Positions 1-5,347 of a DNA stretch of 5,418 nt are shown one piece after another; position 1 is the stretch's first letter; each line of letters opens with the position of its first letter. The notes under the pieces were generated by a model. That model worked only from the letters and a program-made list of their open reading frames with translations. It searched no databases and was not told the origin of the DNA. Source of the stretch: Anaerolineales bacterium (GTDB taxonomy: Bacteria > Chloroflexota > Anaerolineae > Anaerolineales > UBA4823). Location: assembly GCA_020853835.1 (NCBI GenBank), contig JADYYC010000294.1, forward strand, positions 1 through 5,418, in the 5' to 3' direction. Both the position numbers and the translations under genes were made by a program.

Positions 1-2
1 TC

Positions 3-851
3 CTGGGGGTCATGCGCGCCCTCGAGGAGCTGGGCGTGATCCTCAAAGGGGATCTGATCGCCGAAACGGTCGTCGACGAAGAGTTTGGCGGGGTCAACGG
101 CACCCTCGCCGGGCGGGTGCGCGGCGATAACGGGGACGCCATGATCATCACCGAGCCCTCGAACCTGATGGTGCACAACGGCGTGCGCGGGGGGCAGGTG
201 GCTCAAATCTACCTCACCGGCCCCGAAGGGATCATGTTCGAGCAGGACGAGCCAGGTCACGCGGTGCGGGAGCTGGCTCATTTCTTAAAGTGGGTCGATA
301 TCTTCCGCCAGCGCCGCCGGGCGAAAGTCCCCGGCTGGGAACCCGGCCCCTATGACCCCGTCCCGGTTTGGGTGACCAAGGTGAGCGCGGGCGGCTGGGG
401 CGCCAACGTCCCCAACACGGTGCCCGCCGAGGCAAAAGTCGAGCTGTACTGGCAGCTCGTGCCGGGCGAGGAGGAAGAGCAGGTCAACGCCGAATTCTTC
501 GCCTGGCTGGCGGAAATGGTCGCCGACAAGCCCAACGACTTCCAGGGCCTGCCCGAGGTCGTCTTCCCGATCCGCTTTATGCCCGCCTCGGAGATCCCCG
601 CCGACGCGCCGGTCATACAGGCGTTGAGCCGCTGCGCCTGCCGGGTGACGGGCTCGGCGCCCGATGTCCGCCCCTTGCCCGCCCCGTCGGACATGTACGT
701 GGTGCAGCGCAATTTCGGCATCCCCTGCGCCCATTACGGGCCGCGCGGGGCGGGCGCTCATGCGGCCGACGAGTACGTGCTCGTCGAAGACCTGACGACG
801 GTCACAAAAGCGCTCGCTCTGCTGGCGCTGGAGTGGTGCGGCGTCGTTTGA
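3..851 (+). CDS. M20-family metallohydrolase (ArgE/DapE/carboxypeptidase-like), 3' part only
   Basis: The frame is open to the left edge; codons at 3-11 read Leu-Gly-Val before a Met at 12, so that Met is internal and the true start lies outside. Residue numbers count from the Met at 12. M20 enzymes are cytoplasmic two-metal amidohydrolases that cleave N-acyl amino acids or peptides. Visible landmarks are VVDEEFGG (20-27; the Glu pair should be the catalytic base and a metal ligand), ITEPSNL (46-52; Glu48 metal ligand), the start of the lid/dimerisation domain after GVRGGQ, the GGWGANVPNTVPAEAKVELY stretch typical of the return into the catalytic domain, and GAGAHAADEYV (247-257; His250 final metal ligand). 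The first metal-binding His and Asp lie upstream of the window. The usual G-x-A-A-H motif of the lid domain is not seen; the matching place reads GPEGIMFEQDE (70-80). Family assignment is firm, but the substrate (acetylornithine, succinyl-diaminopimelate, peptide or other) is not determinable. It converges on the ABC operon with 27 bp between stop codons and appears functionally unrelated to it. Confidence 0.88.
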   Translation: MGVMRALEELGVILKGDLIAETVVDEEFGGVNGTLAGRVRGDNGDAMIITEPSNLMVHNGVRGGQVAQIYLTGPEGIMFEQDEPGHAVRELAHFLKWVDIFRQRRRAKVPGWEPGPYDPVPVWVTKVSAGGWGANVPNTVPAEAKVELYWQLVPGEEEEQVNAEFFAWLAEMVADKPNDFQGLPEVVFPIRFMPASEIPADAPVIQALSRCACRVTGSAPDVRPLPAPSDMYVVQRNFGIPCAHYGPRGAGAHAADEYVLVEDLTTVTKALALLALEWCGVV

Positions 852-854
852 GGC

Positions 855-892
855 CCTCCCCGGCCCGCCGGAGGCAGGCTAGATCGCCTGCC
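855..892. terminator. Possible convergent terminator hairpins between the M20 gene and the ABC operon
   Basis: A perfect 7-bp inverted repeat, GGCAGGC (873-879) and GCCTGCC (886-892), has a 6-nt loop that carries the TAG stop codon (881-879, minus strand) of the 613-aa ABC protein. An overlapping second hairpin pairs CCTC (855-858) with GAGG (871-874) and CGG (861-863) with CCG (868-870). The two share bases 873-874, so only one can fold at a time. Neither has a T-tract on either strand, so intrinsic termination is uncertain. They may instead protect the 3' ends or slow polymerase. The location between convergent genes supports a role in ending transcription. Confidence 0.35.
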
Positions 893-2720
893 CCTTGAAC
901 TGGCTGAAGTACAGGTTGTGGTAGAAGCCGCCCAGGTCGAGCAATTGCTGGTGCGTGCCCTGCTCGACGATGCGCCCGTCGTCGATCACTACCACGTTGT
1001 CGGCCTCGCGGATGGTGCTCAGGCGGTGGGCGATCACAAAGCTCGTGCGCCCCGACATCAACCGCAGCAGCGCCGACTGGATGCGCGCCTCGGTGCGCGT
1101 GTCCACGTTGCTGGTGGCCTCGTCGAGGATCAAGATGCCGGGGTCGGCCAGGACCGCCCGCGCGATCGAGAGCATCTGGCGCTGTCCCTGGCTCAGGTTG
1201 CTGGCGCGCTCGGAGAGGCGGGTCTGGTAACCCTCGGGGAGCTGGCGGATAAACGCGTCGGCGTCGGCCATCTTGGCGGCTTCGATCACCTCGGCGTCGC
1301 TCGCCTCCAGCCGCCCGTAGCGGATGTTCTCCATCACCGTGTCTGAAAACAAGAAGGTGTCTTGCAGCACCAGCCCGAGCGCCCGCCGCAGGTCGTCGCG
1401 CTTGATCTGGCGCAGGTCGGTCTCGTCGACCTTGATCGCTCCTTCATCCACGTCGTAAAAGCGGTTGAGCAGGTTGATGATGGTGGTCTTGCCGGCGCCG
1501 GTGGGCCCCACCAGAGCGACGGTCTGCCCGGCGCGGGCGGTCAGCGTGAAGTCTTTGATCACCGGCCGGTCGGGCAGATAGCCAAAAGAGATATGCTCGA
1601 AGGCGACATCGCCGCGCAGGTTTTTCAACCCCGCCGCGTCGGGGGCGTCGGGCGCTTCGGGGGCGGTATCGATGACGTCGAAGACGCGCTCGGCGCCCGC
1701 CAGCGCGGCCTGGATGGAGTTGTAGATGTTGGCGATCTGGCGCAGCGGGAAGATGAACTTCTGCGAATAGCTGATAAAGGCGGCGATGGTGCCCACCGTC
1801 ACCAGCCCGCGCAGCGCCAGGTAGCCGCCCATCCCCGCCAGGGCGATCATAAACAGGTTGCCGAGCTGCGTGGTGATGGGCATGAGCAGCAGGGCGTAGC
1901 TGTTGGCGTACACGCCAGCCTTGAAGACCTTGCTGTTGTGCGCCTCGAAGTCGGCGACCACGGCGTCGTTGCGGCGGAAGGCTTTGATCACGCGCGCCCC
2001 GCTGATCGCCTCTTCCATCTGGCTGTTCATCCCCCCCAGCTCGAACTGCAAGTCGCGGAAGCCCTTGCGGGTGTAGCGGGCGACGAAATTGGCAAACCAC
2101 AGCATGATCGGGACGATCACCAGGGTGGTCAGGGCCAGGTAGACGTCCATCAGGAACATCGCGATCACGATCCCGATCATCGAGAGGGCGCTCGCGACGA
2201 GCGAGACCACGTTCTGCGAGACGGCCTGGTTGATGGCGTCGATGTCGTTGGTCAGGCGGCTCATCAGCTCGCCCGTGGTGTGCTGGTCGAAGAAGCGGAC
2301 GGTCAGGCTCTGGATATGCCCAAACAGGTCGCCGCGCAGCTTCTGCAGGGCGCGCTGCGAGACGCCCGCCATGATCCAACTGGAGACCGCCTGGAAACCG
2401 TTGTCGAGCAGGTAGATCACGAGCAGCAGGATGGCGATGCGCGCCAGGCCCGCCGCGTCTTTGGTGGAGATGAAGTTGTCGATGGCGTAGCCAAGCAGGA
2501 AAGGCTCCAGCAGGCCCAGCATGGTGTAGATGATCACGCACACGACCACGAACAGGATGGGAAACTTGAACGGCAGCAAGTACTCCGCAAGCCGGCCGAG
2601 CGCCTGGCGCGGGTTTTTGGCGTTCTCGATGCGGGTCATGTGCGCCGGGCCGCGCCCCATCATCTGCCTTTGCATGGTGGTGCGGTCCGACGTCTGGCGG
2701 GGTTTGTTATTGTCGCTCAT
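879..2720 (-). CDS. ABC exporter half-transporter, canonical-site subunit (TM288/LmrD/BmrD-like)
   Basis: A 613-aa fused membrane and ATPase protein, predicted to pair with the upstream 595-aa subunit as a heterodimeric exporter in the cytoplasmic membrane. An N-terminal cytoplasmic extension (about 1-45) is followed by six hydrophobic segments near 53-75, 94-118, 166-190, 192-213, 275-297 and 304-327, and then by an ATPase domain. The ATPase landmarks are A-loop Tyr381, Walker A GPTGAGKT (405-412), Q-loop Gln453, signature LSQGQ (509-513), Walker B ILILDE (529-534) with catalytic Glu534, D-loop SNVD (537-540) and H-loop His565. All hydrolytic residues are present. The signature has Gln in place of the first Gly of LSGGQ. 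In a head-to-tail dimer this altered signature faces the partner's degenerate site, as in known heterodimeric exporters. The start ATG (2720-2718) has AGGAGG six bases upstream and overlaps the partner's stop codon by four bases (ATGA), implying translational coupling. The substrate is unknown; drug or lipid export is typical of the family. Confidence 0.95.
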   Translation of the reverse strand: MSDNNKPRQTSDRTTMQRQMMGRGPAHMTRIENAKNPRQALGRLAEYLLPFKFPILFVVVCVIIYTMLGLLEPFLLGYAIDNFISTKDAAGLARIAILLLVIYLLDNGFQAVSSWIMAGVSQRALQKLRGDLFGHIQSLTVRFFDQHTTGELMSRLTNDIDAINQAVSQNVVSLVASALSMIGIVIAMFLMDVYLALTTLVIVPIMLWFANFVARYTRKGFRDLQFELGGMNSQMEEAISGARVIKAFRRNDAVVADFEAHNSKVFKAGVYANSYALLLMPITTQLGNLFMIALAGMGGYLALRGLVTVGTIAAFISYSQKFIFPLRQIANIYNSIQAALAGAERVFDVIDTAPEAPDAPDAAGLKNLRGDVAFEHISFGYLPDRPVIKDFTLTARAGQTVALVGPTGAGKTTIINLLNRFYDVDEGAIKVDETDLRQIKRDDLRRALGLVLQDTFLFSDTVMENIRYGRLEASDAEVIEAAKMADADAFIRQLPEGYQTRLSERASNLSQGQRQMLSIARAVLADPGILILDEATSNVDTRTEARIQSALLRLMSGRTSFVIAHRLSTIREADNVVVIDDGRIVEQGTHQQLLDLGGFYHNLYFSQFKGQAI

Positions 2721-4504
2721 GCGGCGCCTCCTGCGCTTGCCATGGCGGGCTGTTCGAGCATCTCGATGGTGAAGCCGTCCCCGAGCTGCGAGGCGTAGAT
2801 CTCCTGGTAGATCGGGCTGGTGCGCATCAGTTCGGCGTGCGTGCCTTCGGAGACGATGCGCCCGTGATCGATCACCACGATCTTGTCCGCCCCGAGCACG
2901 GTGCTGATGCGCTGGGCGACGATGAACACGGTCGTCCCGGCGGCGTAAGTCTTGAGCGCATTCTGGATGCGGACCTCGGTCTCCACGTCCACCGAGCTGG
3001 TGCTGTCGTCGAGGATCAGGATCTGCGGGCGCATCACGAGCGCCCGGGCGATGGCGACGCGCTGCTTCTGCCCTCCAGAGAGGTTCCCGCCGCGCTCTTC
3101 GAGGTAGGTGTCGTAGCCGTTTTCGAGCAGGGCGATGAAATCGTGCGCCTGGGCGGCTTTGGCCGCCTCGATCACCTCGGCGTCGGTGGCGTCCGGCTTG
3201 CCATAGCGGATGTTCTCGCTCACCGTGCCGGTGAAGAGAACCGTGTCCTGCGGGACGATGGCGGTGATGGCGAACAGGTCGTCCTGTTTGAGATCGCGCA
3301 CGTCGACCCCGTCCACCGCCACCCGCCCGCCGCAGGCGTCGTAGAAGCGCGGGATCAGGTTGACCAGGGTGGACTTGCCCGAACCGGTCGCCCCGAGGAT
3401 CGCCACCGTCTGCCCCGGCTCGGCCGTCAGATTGACGTCATCGAGCACCGACTGGTCGCGGCAGCCGTGATAACGGAAGGTGACGTGTTCGAAGGTCACC
3501 TTCCGCGTCTCGGCCGCGGGGAGCTCGCGCGGCTGGGCCGGGTTCTGCACCTCGGGCTGCATCTCGAGCACCTCGCTGATGCGCTCGGCCGAGGCCGCCC
3601 CGGCGGCGAGCACGTTGGCGATCATCGCCATGATCGTCAGCGGGCCCAGCGTGGTGAGCAGGTAGTTGTTGAACGCAACGATCTGCCCCAGCGTCAGGTT
3701 CCCCTGGATGGCCTGCAGCCCGCCCGACCAGAGCACGATCACCATCCCGATGTTGACGAAGATAGAGAGCGCCGGCATCATGGTGGAGAGGAACTGCATC
3801 ACGCGGATGCTGCGCTCGGCGTAGTCCTGGTTGGCGGCGCCGAAGCGCTCCTTTTCGTAATCGTCGCGCACAAACGACTTCACCACGCGCACGCCGGCGA
3901 TGTTCTCCTGCAGCACCGCGTTCAGGCGGTCCATCTTCTGCTGCACGGAGTAGAAGAGCGGCTCCATGCGCGAGACGAACACGGTCATGATGACGATCGT
4001 GAGAAGCAGCAAGGGCAGCATCATGAGCGCCAGCCGCCGGTCGGTGCTGAACATCAGGATCAGGCTGCCGAGCATCAAGAACGGGGCGCGCGTGCCGATG
4101 CGCAGCGAGATCTGCACCACGCGCTGAAAGATGGTGGTGTCGCTGCTCAGCCGCACCATGAGCACCCCGGTGTTGAGCCGGTCCAGGTTGCCCCAGGAGA
4201 AGGATTGGATGCGCTTGAAGAGCGCGTCGCGCACGTCGCGCGCCACGCTCTCGCCCACCTGGACGGAGAGGTTGTTGTTCAGGACGGCGAAGAGCATGTC
4301 CACCGCCGAGATGCCGAGCATGATCAGCGTGGTCTGGATCACCACCTGCATGTTGTTCTGGGTGATCCCCTGGTCGATGATGCGCTGGATCAGGCGCGGG
4401 ATGCTCAGGTCCATAAACACCACCGCGATCAGCAGGATCAGCGCCACCAGGGAACGCCGCCAGTAGGGTTTGACAAAGTAGAGTAATTTTTGGAGTTGTT
4501 TCAT
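2717..4504 (-). CDS. ABC exporter half-transporter, degenerate-site subunit (TM287/LmrC/BmrC-like)
   Basis: A 595-aa half-transporter that should form a heterodimeric exporter with the 613-aa protein. It begins directly with the elbow helix (MKQLQKLLYFVKPYWRR), then has hydrophobic segments near 18-36, 56-76, 133-153, 156-178, 243-262 and 270-300, followed by an ATPase domain. Motifs are A-loop Tyr345, Walker A GATGSGKS (371-378), Q-loop Gln419, an intact signature LSGGQ (475-479), Walker B ILILDD (495-500), D-loop SSVD (503-506) and a switch position reading VAQR. The catalytic Glu is replaced by Asp500 and the H-loop His by Gln531. This pair of changes marks the degenerate, slow or non-hydrolysing site of heterodimeric exporters such as Thermotoga TM287. 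Its own intact LSGGQ completes the active site of the partner. The ATG at 4504 is well fixed because an in-frame TAG lies two codons upstream (4510-4508), although no strong Shine-Dalgarno is visible. A C-terminal tail of about 20 residues (LEQPAMASAGGAA end) has no recognised function. It lies 44 bp after the MarR gene, in the same operon. Confidence 0.95.
   Translation of the reverse strand: MKQLQKLLYFVKPYWRRSLVALILLIAVVFMDLSIPRLIQRIIDQGITQNNMQVVIQTTLIMLGISAVDMLFAVLNNNLSVQVGESVARDVRDALFKRIQSFSWGNLDRLNTGVLMVRLSSDTTIFQRVVQISLRIGTRAPFLMLGSLILMFSTDRRLALMMLPLLLLTIVIMTVFVSRMEPLFYSVQQKMDRLNAVLQENIAGVRVVKSFVRDDYEKERFGAANQDYAERSIRVMQFLSTMMPALSIFVNIGMVIVLWSGGLQAIQGNLTLGQIVAFNNYLLTTLGPLTIMAMIANVLAAGAASAERISEVLEMQPEVQNPAQPRELPAAETRKVTFEHVTFRYHGCRDQSVLDDVNLTAEPGQTVAILGATGSGKSTLVNLIPRFYDACGGRVAVDGVDVRDLKQDDLFAITAIVPQDTVLFTGTVSENIRYGKPDATDAEVIEAAKAAQAHDFIALLENGYDTYLEERGGNLSGGQKQRVAIARALVMRPQILILDDSTSSVDVETEVRIQNALKTYAAGTTVFIVAQRISTVLGADKIVVIDHGRIVSEGTHAELMRTSPIYQEIYASQLGDGFTIEMLEQPAMASAGGAA
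2727..2732 (-). promoter_or_regulatory. Strong Shine-Dalgarno for the second ABC gene, inside the first
   Basis: On the minus strand AGGAGG is followed by CGCCGC and then ATG. The site lies in the last codons of the 595-aa ABC gene. It fixes the start of the 613-aa protein at 2720 and lets ribosomes either reinitiate after the overlapping TGA or load independently, which suits near-equal production of two subunits of one complex. Confidence 0.8.
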
Positions 4505-4548
4505 ACGCTAATGGGTTCCAGTCTGGCTCTTGGGATGTGCATCGAGCG

Positions 4549-5013
4549 CTACAGCTCGGATTTGAACGCCGCCTGGATAGCCTGCATACCCTGCACAGCC
4601 TGGGCCATCTCGGAGGGGCTCAAGCGCTCCAGGTGCAGGCGCATCCAGTCGCGGGTTTCTTGAAACAGCGATTCGAGCAGCAGGCGCCCGGCGTCGGTGA
4701 GTTGCAGGTGCACAAAGCGGCGGTCGGCGGCGCTCTGACTGCGGGTCACCAGGTCTTTAGCCACGAGCATGTCCACCGCCTGGCTGATGGCGGGGCGGCT
4801 GATGCCCTTGGCCTCGGCCAGCCCGCTGACCGAGCTGCACCCGGAATAGACGTGGCGCAGGATGTGGAACTGCTCGACCGTGATGCCAAAGCGCTCGGAG
4901 GCCGTCTGGCGGATGTGGTCGCGCACGCGTCCCCACAGCGGGGGGACGATCTCCCAAAAGCACTCGATCACGCGGTCGGGGCTGGTTTCTTCGAGGAGGT
5001 CAATTTGGGTCAT
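4549..5013 (-). CDS. MarR-family winged-helix transcriptional regulator, likely repressor of the exporter operon
   Basis: A 154-aa protein of normal MarR length, expected to bind DNA as a homodimer and to be released by a small ligand or by oxidation. N- and C-terminal helices (about 12-40 and 110-150) should form the dimer interface. The DNA-binding part runs from FGITVEQFHILRHV (42-55) through the helix-turn-helix SGLAEAKGISRPAISQAV (63-80) to the wing, which holds the family-typical SAADRRFVHLQLTDAG (94-109) with Asp97-Arg98-Arg99. It is the first gene of the operon, 44 bp ahead of the ABC pair, and a palindromic operator candidate sits in its own leader, so autorepression together with control of the exporter is the likely job. 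The start is fixed by an in-frame TAA (5043-5041) with no other start codon in between; the ribosome site is weak (AGAGA, 5023-5019). Cys18 lies in the first helix, roughly where OhrR-type MarR proteins carry a redox-active Cys, but the surrounding residues do not match OhrR, so peroxide sensing is only a possibility. Confidence 0.93.
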   Translation of the reverse strand: MTQIDLLEETSPDRVIECFWEIVPPLWGRVRDHIRQTASERFGITVEQFHILRHVYSGCSSVSGLAEAKGISRPAISQAVDMLVAKDLVTRSQSAADRRFVHLQLTDAGRLLLESLFQETRDWMRLHLERLSPSEMAQAVQGMQAIQAAFKSEL

Positions 5014-5040
5014 GGGGTTCTCTGTTTGCGAACATATTAG

Positions 5041-5063
5041 TTAACATTGTTAATCATTAACAA
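5041..5063. promoter_or_regulatory. Double palindromic operator candidate for the MarR regulator
   Basis: Two perfect palindromes overlap here. TTAACATTGTTAA (5041-5053) has 6-bp arms around one base. TTGTTAATCATTAACAA (5047-5063) has 8-bp arms around one base. Their centres are 8 bp apart and they share the middle GTTAA half-site. They start two bases past the predicted transcription start, where a bound repressor would block initiation or early elongation. Size and symmetry fit MarR dimers, which commonly bind 15-20 bp pseudo-palindromes near their own promoter. Binding itself is inferred. Confidence 0.72.
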
Positions 5064-5071
5064 ACCGACGC

Positions 5072-5100
5072 ATTTTACACCCAAGCGGGCGGGCTGTCAA
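5072..5100 (-). promoter_or_regulatory. Sigma-70-type promoter of the marR-ABC operon
   Basis: On the minus strand TTGACA (5100-5095) is a perfect -35 box, followed by a 17-bp spacer and TAAAAT (5077-5072), one mismatch from TATAAT. Transcription should start near 5065, giving a leader of about 52 nt before the MarR ATG. The spacer is GC-rich while the flanks are AT-rich, making the elements stand out. No other good promoter is seen inside the operon, so all three genes are probably read from here. Confidence 0.82.
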
Positions 5101-5102
5101 TA

Positions 5103-5129
5103 GTTTTCTTCGGAAAACGGGGATTTTTT
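5103..5129 (+). terminator. UUCG-capped stem followed by a T6 run, terminator-like
   Basis: GTTTTC (5103-5108) and GAAAAC (5113-5118) pair perfectly around TTCG, forming the very stable C(UUCG)G tetraloop on the plus strand. A run of six T follows at 5124-5129 after a 5-nt GGGGA gap, longer than in a classic intrinsic terminator, and the stem is AT-rich. It lies just upstream of the operon's -35 box and could insulate it from plus-strand transcripts. As no plus-strand gene ends here, its role is unclear. Confidence 0.3.
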
Positions 5130-5130
5130 G

Positions 5131-5149
5131 GACACGGATTGACACGGAT
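5131..5149. repeat. Two tandem copies of GACACGGAT, period 10
   Basis: GACACGGAT occurs at 5131-5139 and again at 5141-5149, one base apart, giving a 10-bp period close to one DNA helical turn. The unit borders the palindromic element on its right. It may be part of the same dispersed intergenic element, but only one locus is visible here. Confidence 0.6.
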
Positions 5150-5161
5150 AGGGATTTTCTA

Positions 5162-5197
5162 AGACTTCCGAAGTCTGCGAGACTTCGGAAGTCTGCG
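5162..5197. repeat. Nested palindrome: two 18-bp tandem units that are also a perfect inverted repeat
   Basis: The units AGACTTCCGAAGTCTGCG (5162-5179) and AGACTTCGGAAGTCTGCG (5180-5197) differ only at the central base (C or G). In each, the first 15 bases are a 7-1-7 palindrome. The two 15-mers are exact reverse complements separated by GCG, so the stretch can fold as one 15-bp hairpin with a 3-nt loop or as two small hairpins. I associate similar sequences with dispersed intergenic repeats in Chloroflexota, from memory only. No T-tract follows, so it is not a classic terminator. Confidence 0.8.
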
Positions 5198-5291
5198 CCC
5201 CGTTCGAACCGCCGTCAGGCGGTGAGAAATCCTGACACTCGCCGTTCAAGATTTCTCCTCGCTGCGCTCGTCGAAGAGGGAATGGCCCTCA

Positions 5292-5324
5292 GGGGCTGTC
5301 CAGAAAGAACTGCTAGACAGCCCC
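5292..5324. repeat. Perfect 9-bp inverted repeat, possible mobile-element end or terminator
   Basis: GGGGCTGTC (5292-5300) and GACAGCCCC (5316-5324) pair perfectly around a 15-nt loop; two further pairs are possible after one mismatch. Termini resembling GGGCTGTC occur on some insertion sequences, so this may be a remnant or the edge of an element extending beyond the window. No transposase coding, target-site duplication or second end can be seen. Confidence 0.5.
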
Positions 5325-5347
5325 GAAATGGGCTTTAGGGGGCAAAA

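Larger units (their letters stand above)
5101..5347. other. Non-coding, hairpin-rich intergenic region
   Basis: No coding frame with a ribosome site is apparent in this stretch. Besides the elements listed separately it holds ACCGCC-GTCA-GGCGGT (5208-5223, 6-bp stem, 4-nt loop), GAGAAATC and GATTTCTC (5224-5231 and 5250-5257, 8-bp arms, 18-nt loop) and GAGGG-AATGG-CCCTC (5276-5290). GTTCGAAC (5202-5209) is an 8-bp palindrome. The density of inverted repeats is far above what chance would give and suggests one or more REP-like or miniature mobile element remnants, or a structured transcript. Confidence 0.6.

Noticed and set aside
1444..2541. Minus-strand frame of 365 codons overlapping the canonical ABC gene
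   Set aside because: An out-of-frame reading of the ABC gene, rich in Arg, Pro, His and Ala without motifs. It is not evidence of a frameshift because the correct frame is continuous.
1362..2798. Plus-strand open frame of 478 codons opposite the canonical ABC subunit
   Set aside because: Same reasoning: fully antisense to a well-supported gene, with low-complexity composition and no recognisable family.
2837..4486. Plus-strand open frame of 549 codons opposite the degenerate ABC subunit
   Set aside because: It lies entirely antisense to a gene with all ABC motifs, is rich in His, Asp, Val and Gln as antisense GC-rich frames are, and shows no domain. Long shadows like this follow from codon bias.
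4537..5040. Plus-strand frame opposite the MarR gene
   Set aside because: Antisense shadow of a gene with a clear winged-helix domain, promoter and operon context.
5014..5065. Leader-peptide attenuator as known for some BmrCD-type operons
   Set aside because: The leader is only about 52 nt and contains the operator palindromes but no start codon with ribosome site and no terminator/antiterminator pair.
5139..5144. Plus-strand TTGACA as a -35 box for a divergent promoter
   Set aside because: No acceptable -10 hexamer lies 15-19 bp downstream, and the hexamer arises from the GACACGGAT tandem repeat.
5199..5213. GTTCGAACC resembling a tRNA T-loop
   Set aside because: The flanks do not form a T-stem, and no anticodon or acceptor arm can be built around it. 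It is an 8-bp palindrome only.
5101..5257. CRISPR array
   Set aside because: Repeats are short, adjacent and self-palindromic, with no regular spacers.
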